A DNA stretch of 12,455 bases, from contig JALUYN010000344.1 of assembly GCA_027012915.1 (NCBI GenBank), forward strand, positions 1 through 12,455. The letters run 5' to 3'. This document shows, piece after piece, positions 6,637 to 12,455 of this stretch; position 1 is the first letter of the stretch; every line of letters begins with the position of its first letter. Source of the DNA: Cellvibrionaceae bacterium (GTDB taxonomy: Bacteria > Pseudomonadota > Gammaproteobacteria > Pseudomonadales > Cellvibrionaceae). The notes beneath the pieces are model-generated. The model had not been told where the DNA came from, did not search any database, and saw only the letters and a program-made list of their open reading frames with translations. A program made the position numbers and the translations under genes.

Positions 6637-7342
6637 TACAAATCTGTTGAGCGTAGAGGGCGTCATTTCTGGCTACGGTACCACATCAGTGCTGCAAGAG
6701 GTCAGCTTGAGTGTGGGTCGCGGCGAGGTGGTAGCCGTCATCGGTCGAAATGGCGTCGGCAAGACGACATTAATGAAAACGCTGATTGGTCTTATCAAGA
6801 ATCGACAAGGCATTATCCGTTTCGATGGTAAGGATATTAGCGCGCTCGAATCTCACGAACGTGCGCGTTTGGGCATTGGTTATATCCCGCAAGGGCGTGA
6901 GGTCTTCTCGCGGATGACCGTCTGGGAAAATCTCAAGGTCGGCGAAATGCTCCAACAGCCTGGCGAGGGTGTTGACTATGAGCGGGTTTATGAGTTCTTC
7001 CCCATCTTGAAAGAGCGGGCTAATCAACGAGCGGGCACCTTCAGCGGCGGGCAGCAGCAACAGCTTGCGATCGGCCGTGCCATGGTGGGCAAGCCAAAGC
7101 TTATGCTACTCGACGAACCCTCGGAAGGTATTCAGCCCAACATCGTAAAGGACATTTCACGCAACATTCTCAAGCTCAATCGCGAGCTGGGCGTAACCAT
7201 TCTCCTCGTAGAGCAGAACCTGGACATGATCATGACCATGGCGCAACGCTGCTACGTCATGGATAAGGGGAAAATTACCCATGAGCTTGCGAAGGAGCAA
7301 CTCCGTGATCGTGACGCCATGCGTCGAATTCTGGCTGTATAA
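6623..7342 (+). CDS. urtE: Urea/amide ABC transporter ATPase (UrtE-like)
   Basis: The second ATPase of the importer has 239 residues from the ATG at 6623. Walker A is GRNGVGKTT (41-49), the Q-loop Gln is 90 (YIPQGREVF), the signature is the variant FSGGQ (140-144), Walker B is LMLLDEPSEGI (160-170) with Glu165, and the switch position is VEQN (196-199), as usual in LivF/UrtE proteins. GRNGVGKTTLMKTLIGL and PQGREVFSRMTVWENL are UrtE-like. The reading frame stays open upstream to an ATG at 6545, but that would add 26 atypical basic residues inside urtD; the ATG at 6623, after GGGGAC, fits the family N-terminus. The product should heterodimerise with the UrtD-like ATPase. Confidence 0.9.
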   Translation: MTTNSTNLLSVEGVISGYGTTSVLQEVSLSVGRGEVVAVIGRNGVGKTTLMKTLIGLIKNRQGIIRFDGKDISALESHERARLGIGYIPQGREVFSRMTVWENLKVGEMLQQPGEGVDYERVYEFFPILKERANQRAGTFSGGQQQQLAIGRAMVGKPKLMLLDEPSEGIQPNIVKDISRNILKLNRELGVTILLVEQNLDMIMTMAQRCYVMDKGKITHELAKEQLRDRDAMRRILAV

Positions 7343-7439
7343 GCAGGATGAGATCCATCAACACCATTTAACCATGACTCAAGCTCCGGTCTGCAGTTGC
7401 TGGAGCGATGACTGAAAGCACCTAAAAAGGAGTAGAACA

Positions 7440-8438
7440 ATGAATTGGTTTGATCATTCCATCATGGCGCGTCGCGCCGTTGCCAAAGGTAAGCCGGGTA
7501 CTACACACCAACTAACTGAGGCGGCTCAAGGTCAGTATCACTATACGCTTGGACCTAACCCCAAGCCCGTTCTGCACATCCAACCGGGCGATATCGTTAG
7601 TGCTGAAACCCATGATGCTTTCGAAGGAAAGCTGCGCTCGGAAAGCGATAAGCCCAGCGAACTGCTTAATTTACCGTATCTCAATCCGCAGAACGGACCG
7701 ATCTACGTAGAGGGAGCGGAGAAGGGCGATTGCCTGGCGGTTTATATCCGCGACATGAAACCCCGTGGCCCGCAGCCGTGTGGTACGACAGCACTGATTA
7801 CCGAATTTGGTGGACTAGTGGCGACCGGTGATACCGCGCTACTCAACGCGCCACTACCGGAGCGGGTTAAGAAGGTGGAGGTTGACGCGGTAACCGGCGT
7901 GAAGTGGAGCGATAAAATTACCCTTCCTTATCAGCCTTTTATTGGCACCATTGGGGTGTCACCGGAGATTGAATCGATTAGCTCGCTGGTTCCCGATTAT
8001 TACGGCGGCAATATGGATTTACCTGATGTAGCACCAGGTGCGGTGATCTATCTGCCGGTGCATACCAAAGGTGCCTATCTTTATCTAGGTGACTGCCATG
8101 CGGCGCAGGGTGATGGTGAGTTGTGCGGCGTGGCGATCGAGCATCCTACCGTAACCACCGTTCAGGTCGACTTGATTAAAGATTGGACGTTCAAATGGCC
8201 GCGTTTGGAAAATGAACAGTTCTACATGACCATTGGTTCAGCGCGTCCCATGGAAGATGCCACCCGGATTGCCTACAGAGAGTTGGTACGCTGGCTAGCG
8301 GCAGAGTTCGATTTCGATGAAATAGATGCTTACATGCTTCTTACCCAGGCAGGCCGAGTGCGGCTGGGCAACATGGTGGATCCAAAATATACATTGGGCG
8401 CTTCGATCCTCAAGTCTATCGTTGGACAAGCACGCTAG
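7440..8438 (+). CDS. fmdA: Acetamidase/formamidase family hydrolase (FmdA/AmdA)
   Basis: The 332-residue enzyme of the FmdA/AmdA family would hydrolyse formamide or acetamide to ammonium and the carboxylate in the cytoplasm. Family landmarks: the N-terminal beta-rich region with HIQPGDIVSAETHDAF (46-61), GPIYVEGAEKGD (86-97), PFIGTIGVSP (166-175), GGNMDLPDV (189-197) and the highly conserved GDCHAAQGDGE (217-227), which holds the acidic and His residues expected around the active-site metal. It is shorter than the roughly 400-residue formamidases of methylotrophs and fungi, closer to the compact acetamidase/formamidase subgroup, so substrate range cannot be stated from sequence. A very strong ribosome binding site (AAAAAGGAG at 7424-7432) precedes the ATG, suggesting high expression. 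It lies 97 bp after the importer genes and 17 bp before the nitrilase gene. Confidence 0.88.
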   Translation: MNWFDHSIMARRAVAKGKPGTTHQLTEAAQGQYHYTLGPNPKPVLHIQPGDIVSAETHDAFEGKLRSESDKPSELLNLPYLNPQNGPIYVEGAEKGDCLAVYIRDMKPRGPQPCGTTALITEFGGLVATGDTALLNAPLPERVKKVEVDAVTGVKWSDKITLPYQPFIGTIGVSPEIESISSLVPDYYGGNMDLPDVAPGAVIYLPVHTKGAYLYLGDCHAAQGDGELCGVAIEHPTVTTVQVDLIKDWTFKWPRLENEQFYMTIGSARPMEDATRIAYRELVRWLAAEFDFDEIDAYMLLTQAGRVRLGNMVDPKYTLGASILKSIVGQAR

Positions 8439-8455
8439 CGAGCGGGGAGGACAAT

Positions 8456-10153
8456 ATGAAATACCTTGCCGCCACAGTGCAGTTTGAGCCTGAAATGTTT
8501 GCTAAAGAGCGAAATATTGATGCTCTAGTGCGGTTAGTGGAAGAGGCGGCTGCGTCTGGTGCGCGGCTGATCATAACGCCGGAGATGGGACTTACCGGCT
8601 ATTGCTGGTATGACAGAGAGGAGGTTGCACCCTACGTCGAACAAGTGCCAGGGCCATCAACCCAAAGCTTCGCCGCTCTGGCGGCGAAGCTTGACTGCTA
8701 TATCGTTATCGGGCTGCCAGAAGTCGATGCTGACAATGGCCTTTACTACAACACGGCAGTTTTAGTTGGCCCTGAGGGCTATTTAGGAAAACACCGTAAA
8801 AGCCATCCTTATATCGCCGAGCCAAAGTGGGCGGCTTCAGGCGACACTGGCCACCAAGTGTTCGAGACGTCACTGGGCCGTATTGCGCTGCTCATCTGCA
8901 TGGATATTCATTTTCTTGAAACTGCACGGTTGGTCGCGCTGCAGGGTGCCGAGGTCATTTGCCATCTGAGTAATTGGCTGGCTGAGCGAGCGCCAGCACC
9001 CTATTGGATCAGTCGTGCCAAAGAAAACGGCTGCTATCTTATTGAGAGCAATCGCTGGGGGGTGGAGCGCGGCGTTCAATTCAGTGGCGGTAGCTGCGTG
9101 ATTGAGCCAGATGGACATATCCAGGCTAGCCGCGATGACGGTGATGGCATCGTGCTTGGTGAGATTGATACTGAACGAGTAACGGGGCCGTTGACCAGTG
9201 AGCGTCGCCCAGATCTTTATCATGAGCTACTTCATCAAACACACGCTTGGAACCCGCTAGACTTTTTCAGGCTTTATGGCCATCAGCCACTGCCCAATGG
9301 AAAAACAAGCACCATCGCCGTTGCTCAATTTTCCCCATCGAATAATCTCGACGATAACCTTTCCAAATGCACTGATTTGATTGCCCAAGCAGAGGGTGCC
9401 GAGCTTATTGTTTTTCCTGAGCTGGCGCTTACCGGGTTAGACACTGGCGGTATCAATCCCATCACACAGCGTCACAGTGTTTTCGACACACTGCGTCGAC
9501 TCGCTGAGGAGCGTCAACAGTACTATGTAGTAGGTTTCGCGGAACAGTCGGAGGAACATCTCTATAATGCTGCCGCTCTGGTAGGAGCGCAGGGCGTTAT
9601 GGCGGTTTATCGTAAGATTCACTTAAACGAGGCAGACCATAAATGGGCGTCGCCTGGCGAGCGCTGGGTAAGCTTCGATCTGCCGCTAGGACGGCTAGGC
9701 TTATTGATTGGCCATGATGCTGATTTCCCCGAAGCGGGCCGCATCTTGGCGCTGCGGGGATGCGATGTCATCGCTTGTCCTGCTGCCTTGCCAGGGCCAT
9801 TTCACTGTGCCCATCCTGGTACTGAGATTCGTCAGCCGTCACCTATTCCCACCGGCTCAGACGATCACCATTGGCACCATTATCGTATACGCGGTGGCGA
9901 GAACAACTGCTATTTCGCTTTCGCCAACGTGCATATGCCCGATGCTGGATTACCGGGGCTAAGCGGTATATTCGGCCCGGATACGTTTCTTTTTCCTCGC
10001 CGAGAATCATTGTTAACCAGCGCGAATGGCTGCGTTCAGCTTGCTATCGACACGAGCAACCTGGATTCGGCTTACCCAAACAGCGCTGTGCGCCGAAAGG
10101 ACCTAGTGGTGATGCGCCTGCCACACCACTATCCGAAATTGTTGGAGCGATAG
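8456..10153 (+). CDS. Tandem nitrilase-superfamily C-N hydrolase with inactive second domain
   Basis: The 565-residue protein contains two carbon-nitrogen hydrolase domains, about twice the usual 260-300 residues. Domain 1 (about 1-245) has the full triad: Glu43 (TPEMGLTGY), Lys115 (HRKSHPY) and Cys148 (LLICMDIHF). Domain 2 (about 284-560) has Glu322 (FPELALTG) and Lys387 (YRKIHL), but the nucleophile position is Gly419 (LLIGHDADFPE, codon GGC at 9710-9712), so it should be catalytically dead. Domain 2 also has an extra stretch of roughly 20 residues between 445 and 480 rich in His (450, 453, 471, 472, 474, 475). Nitrilase domains dimerise, so domain 2 may act as a built-in partner or substrate gate. 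The active domain probably cleaves an amide, carbamoyl compound or nitrile; the substrate is unknown. The GGGGAGG site at 8444-8450 supports the ATG at 8456. A perfect 12-bp inverted repeat lies within codons 70-79. Confidence 0.88.
   Translation: MKYLAATVQFEPEMFAKERNIDALVRLVEEAAASGARLIITPEMGLTGYCWYDREEVAPYVEQVPGPSTQSFAALAAKLDCYIVIGLPEVDADNGLYYNTAVLVGPEGYLGKHRKSHPYIAEPKWAASGDTGHQVFETSLGRIALLICMDIHFLETARLVALQGAEVICHLSNWLAERAPAPYWISRAKENGCYLIESNRWGVERGVQFSGGSCVIEPDGHIQASRDDGDGIVLGEIDTERVTGPLTSERRPDLYHELLHQTHAWNPLDFFRLYGHQPLPNGKTSTIAVAQFSPSNNLDDNLSKCTDLIAQAEGAELIVFPELALTGLDTGGINPITQRHSVFDTLRRLAEERQQYYVVGFAEQSEEHLYNAAALVGAQGVMAVYRKIHLNEADHKWASPGERWVSFDLPLGRLGLLIGHDADFPEAGRILALRGCDVIACPAALPGPFHCAHPGTEIRQPSPIPTGSDDHHWHHYRIRGGENNCYFAFANVHMPDAGLPGLSGIFGPDTFLFPRRESLLTSANGCVQLAIDTSNLDSAYPNSAVRRKDLVVMRLPHHYPKLLER
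8665..8692 (+). repeat. Perfect 12-bp inverted repeat inside the nitrilase gene
   Basis: AAGCTTCGCCGC (8665-8676) is followed by the four-base spacer TCTG and its exact reverse complement GCGGCGAAGCTT (8681-8692). In the mRNA this would be a very stable 12-bp hairpin about 210 nt into the coding region. It is in frame and encodes Ser-Phe-Ala-Ala-Leu-Ala-Ala-Lys-Leu, an ordinary helix of domain 1, so it may be chance or may affect translation or transcript stability. Confidence 0.8.
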
Positions 10154-10214
10154 CTTGTATTTCCCTCGCTAAATGCCTTTTCAGGCAATCGTTCGTGTAT
10201 AGGAGTAGTTGACT

Positions 10215-11726
10215 ATGAGTGTGAAGCGACCCGGCATTGATACGTTGGCAGCCATTTCCGATTATTACGGCTTTGACCTTTCCTTTGAAGAACTGGGAGA
10301 ATTCCAGTCCGCCGTTGCTGGCTCAATGGCCATTTATGATCGCCTGGATGAACTGGCGGATGAATCATTGCCCGTAAATTATCCGCGAGCAGATATGGGT
10401 TATCGCCCCGTCGGTGACGATAACCCACTCAATGGCTGGGCTTGGAAGTGTTCGGTGCCCGGGGCAGAAGAGGGGCCACTTGCGGGCCGAACGGTAGCGC
10501 TAAAGGATAACATCGCTCTGGCAGGCATCCCGATGATGAATGGTTCGCCGATCATGGAAGGTTTTGTGCCCCGGGAGGATGCCACAGTCGTCACCCGGCT
10601 TCTCGACGCTGGCGCGCACATCACCGGCAAGACAGCCGTTCCTGCGTTCTGTTTTGACGGTGGAGGCTGTACCGGCTATCCCGAACCCCAGCCGGTTAAT
10701 CCCCATGACCGTGAGCGTCTAGCTGGCGCTTCTTCCAACGGCAGCGCCGTGGTGGTGACGAATGGTGAAGTGGATATGGCGCTGGGCGGAGACCAGGGCG
10801 GCTCTATTCGGTTGCCCGCCTCTTGGAGCGGCTGTTACGGCATTAAGGGTACCCATGGCCTGGTGCCTTATACAGGTATTTTTCCCATTGAGCTTACTCT
10901 TGACCACGTAGGCCCGATGGCGCGCACCGCCGAAGATTGCGCCCGTATGTTGGAGGTACTTGCTGGCTCGGATGGGTTAGATCCACGCCAATACGACGTG
11001 CGTACCGCGAAATACACCGAATCGCTAAGTGAAGATCTCACTGGCATACGCATTGGCATACTACGTGAAGGGTTTGGCATTGCCGGTGTCAGTGAATCTG
11101 ACGTGGACGCAGCCGTTAAAGAAGCCATCAGCGTGCTGGAAAAAGTGGGCGCTCGTGCCACGGAGGTATCGGTACCCATGCATAACGACGGGCTTGCACT
11201 GTGGAGTGCGATTGCCTTTGAGGGCGCCACCGAACTCATGGTCAGGGGCGATGGTTACGGCACAAACTGGCGGGGGCATTACAGCACACAGCTTATGGAC
11301 TTTTACGGCAGGGCTCGCCGCGCTCGTGGTCATGACTTTAGTGACACAGTAAAAATGACGGTCCTCGCCGGGCACTACATGTCCGAACAGTACAATCGCC
11401 ACTACTATGGTAAAGCCCAGAATATCGGTAGGCGTCTCGCGCGCGATTATGACAAGGCGCTGCAGGAATATGACTTGTTAATCATGCCTACCACCGCTAT
11501 GAAAGCGGTAAAGAGACCGGCTGATAAAAGTCTCAATAGCACACTTGCTGGTGCGCTTAGCAACCTGCACAACACGGCCCCGTTTGATGTCAGTGGCCAC
11601 CCGGCCATGAGCGTCCCGGTCGGTTTTTCGGAGGGCTTGCCCGTAGGCATGCAATTAGTGGGTAGACGCTGGGATGAAGCGACCGTGCTTAAAGTCGCCC
11701 ATGCTTACCAAGTCGCTATCGGCTAG
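10215..11726 (+). CDS. Amidase-signature family amidase
   Basis: The 503-residue amidase would hydrolyse an amide to acid plus ammonium in the cytoplasm. The Ser-cisSer-Lys triad is visible: Lys97 (VALKDNI), cis-Ser173 (GASSNGSA) and nucleophile Ser197 (GGDQGGSIRLPA), with the 24-residue Ser-Ser spacing of the family. GGDQGGSIR, GTHGLVPYTGIFPIE and the helical N-terminal extension of about 70 residues match the amidases that accompany nitrile hydratases, for example in Rhodococcus, although no nitrile hydratase gene is seen here. I chose the ATG at 10215 because AGGAG at 10201-10205 is 9 bases upstream; an in-frame TTG at 10209 is less likely. The gene is 61 bp after the nitrilase stop, with only a small 5-bp hairpin between (10174-10187), and appears to be the last gene of the operon. 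The exact substrate cannot be read from sequence. Confidence 0.9.
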   Translation: MSVKRPGIDTLAAISDYYGFDLSFEELGEFQSAVAGSMAIYDRLDELADESLPVNYPRADMGYRPVGDDNPLNGWAWKCSVPGAEEGPLAGRTVALKDNIALAGIPMMNGSPIMEGFVPREDATVVTRLLDAGAHITGKTAVPAFCFDGGGCTGYPEPQPVNPHDRERLAGASSNGSAVVVTNGEVDMALGGDQGGSIRLPASWSGCYGIKGTHGLVPYTGIFPIELTLDHVGPMARTAEDCARMLEVLAGSDGLDPRQYDVRTAKYTESLSEDLTGIRIGILREGFGIAGVSESDVDAAVKEAISVLEKVGARATEVSVPMHNDGLALWSAIAFEGATELMVRGDGYGTNWRGHYSTQLMDFYGRARRARGHDFSDTVKMTVLAGHYMSEQYNRHYYGKAQNIGRRLARDYDKALQEYDLLIMPTTAMKAVKRPADKSLNSTLAGALSNLHNTAPFDVSGHPAMSVPVGFSEGLPVGMQLVGRRWDEATVLKVAHAYQVAIG

Positions 11727-12031
11727 CGGTATAAAAAGTTGACGCAGTAGTAACCCGGTTATCTTCGATATATCTTAAGACGAGCGGGTTACTATGATCC
11801 CGTCTCATTCACGAGGGCTCTGATCGGGCAGTCTGAAGCTACGTGCCATCGGCATTGCTCGTAAGGATCCGTATTTCCGGCGTGAGCGCCTGCTTCGTAA
11901 TGCCCGAACACTGCGTTTCTTTCGCCGATTTATAACCTCCAGGAATGAATCTCGACCTTCAAAGCAGCCGTGATCGCCGACCGCCCCCGCGGCCGCTCGA
12001 CTTCTGGTGCTGTGGTGGTCTCGTTGGAGCG
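11727..12031. other. Downstream region with no convincing gene
   Basis: Between the amidase stop and the transposase there is no gene I can support. It holds a 10-bp inverted repeat (11748-11794) and then a stretch with open but uncharacterised short frames on both strands (about 11796-11935), which could be a gene remnant. GC content rises sharply from about 11970 toward the insertion sequence. Confidence 0.5.
11748..11794. repeat. 10-bp inverted repeat after the operon, possible terminator
   Basis: TAGTAACCCG (11748-11757) and CGGGTTACTA (11785-11794) are perfect inverted copies separated by 27 bp. Its position 21 bp after the last operon gene suggests transcript termination or 3'-end protection, but the loop is long and no T-tract follows on either strand, so a classic intrinsic terminator is not supported. 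Confidence 0.5.
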
Positions 12032-12455
12032 TCAACTCAACGCGGTCAGCTTTGGCAACCCCTTCAGCAGCGTCGGCCACCACTTGTCGGCAGCGGCTCC
12101 GAGATGAACGGTGATTCGCCGAGCGTGCAGCCTCAGCGTGGCGGCCACCTTCAGCACCTGCTCGCGTATCCGGCTCAGGCTCCAGCCTTGCCGAGTCTGC
12201 CGCTCCAGCAGGCAGCTCAGGCCATGCAGGACCTGGTAGGCGTAGAGGCTGAGCAGCAGGCTCACCTCGTTGCGCGCCATCACGTCCTGGACGGTGGAGG
12301 CGCCGCGATCCGTCGACGAGAGGTGCACGTCGAGCGCCGACTTCACTTCGCCCATGTGCGCCTCGGCGCTGCCGCGCTTGCGGTAGAGCGCCAGGACCTT
12401 CTCCGGCGGCCAGTCGAACTTGCCGAGGTTGGTGACCAGGAAGAAGGCATGCAGC
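11936..12455 (-). mobile_element. IS1380-like insertion sequence, transposase-downstream end (runs off the window)
   Basis: The element is recognised from the transposase at 12032-12455. Its boundary is inferred: CCTCCAGGAATGAATCTCG starting at 11936 begins with CCT, as IS1380-family ends commonly do, and is preceded by the AT-rich pentamer TATAA (11931-11935), a plausible target duplication. The other end is outside the window, so neither the terminal repeat nor the duplication can be confirmed. Confidence 0.5.
12032..12455 (-). CDS. IS1380-family transposase, C-terminal part (partial at window edge)
   Basis: The visible 140 residues are the C-terminal end of a DDE transposase read on the minus strand; the start lies beyond 12455. 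The YREK signature is present with exact spacing: Tyr24, Arg27, Glu31 and Lys38 of the visible fragment (Y-x2-R-x3-E-x6-K, in LYRKRGSAEAHMGEVK), with Glu31 as the third catalytic acidic residue. The following SSTDRGA, the helix NEVSLLLSLYAYQVLHGL and the basic LRLHARRITVHLG region fit the C-terminus of IS1380 proteins. GC content is clearly higher than in the operon, consistent with a separate origin. The fragment is open to the edge, so the copy may be intact. Confidence 0.83.
   Translation of the reverse strand, partial: LHAFFLVTNLGKFDWPPEKVLALYRKRGSAEAHMGEVKSALDVHLSSTDRGASTVQDVMARNEVSLLLSLYAYQVLHGLSCLLERQTRQGWSLSRIREQVLKVAATLRLHARRITVHLGAAADKWWPTLLKGLPKLTALS

Noticed and set aside
7383..7406. 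GCTCC...GGAGC hairpin between the second ATPase and formamidase genes
   Set aside because: Only 5 bp pair around a 14-base loop with no T-tract; this is too weak to call a terminator or regulatory structure.
10209..10214. TTG start two codons upstream of the amidase ATG
   Set aside because: The AGGAG at 10201-10205 is only 3 bases from the TTG and well placed for the ATG at 10215.
11824..11976. A plus-strand frame without a start codon, rich in Arg and Phe, beginning SLKLRAIGIARKDPYFRR
   Set aside because: It lacks a start codon and a recognisable family; it could be a remnant, but the opposite strand is also open and neither can be preferred.
11805..12083. A 92-codon minus-strand frame next to the transposase
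   Set aside because: It overlaps the end of the transposase gene in another frame and looks like a high-GC shadow with no recognisable domain.

Overview
The window is a nitrogen-scavenging operon for amides and related compounds from a proteobacterium. Protein similarity, moderate GC content (roughly the low fifties by eye) and the type of mobile DNA suggest a gammaproteobacterium, possibly a low-GC halomonad; this is inference and the taxonomy is not proven. All ten operon genes are on the + strand, and the block is bounded by two unrelated mobile elements: the 3' end of a bacterial group II intron (1-128) and the C-terminal end of an IS1380-like transposase on the minus strand (12032-12455). 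The region therefore looks accessory, or at least a hot spot for insertion.

Control region (129-622). There is a near-perfect sigma-54 promoter at 389-405 (GG-N10-GC), with a possible NtrC site upstream. The predicted transcript has a leader of about 207 nt that ends in a strong intrinsic terminator (552-596), 26 nt before the first start codon. Two consecutive hairpins with six-base loops precede the terminator, and the second uses bases of the terminator's 5' arm. This is the layout expected of an ANTAR-controlled attenuator. The first two genes are the matching control pair: amiC, a cytoplasmic amide sensor, and amiR, an antiterminator with a C-terminal ANTAR domain. The likely logic is an AND gate: nitrogen limitation (NtrC and sigma-54) starts transcription, and an inducing amide releases AmiR from AmiC so that the leader terminator is read through. 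AmiC and AmiR are made from the operon they control.

Transport (2600-7342). A five-gene ABC importer of the urea/short-chain amide branch of the branched-chain amino acid transporter family follows: exported binding protein, two permeases, two ATPases (UrtABCDE-like, also resembling FmdDEF of methylotrophs). Gene junctions are tight and several overlap. A 10-bp hairpin without a T-tract lies between the binding-protein gene and the first permease gene.

Catabolism (7440-11726). Three hydrolases of three different folds follow: an acetamidase/formamidase (FmdA/AmdA family), a 565-residue tandem nitrilase-superfamily protein and an amidase-signature enzyme like those found with nitrile hydratases. 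No urease, nitrile hydratase or AmiE gene is present in the window. The tandem nitrilase is the most unusual gene: its N-terminal domain keeps Glu-Lys-Cys, while its C-terminal domain keeps Glu and Lys but has Gly where the nucleophilic Cys should be, and it also carries a His-rich insertion. Together the genes would import small amides and release ammonium plus carboxylates in the cytoplasm.

Tail (11727-12455). A 10-bp inverted repeat lies downstream of the amidase gene, followed by noncoding or remnant DNA and the GC-rich insertion sequence, whose left boundary may be at about 11936.
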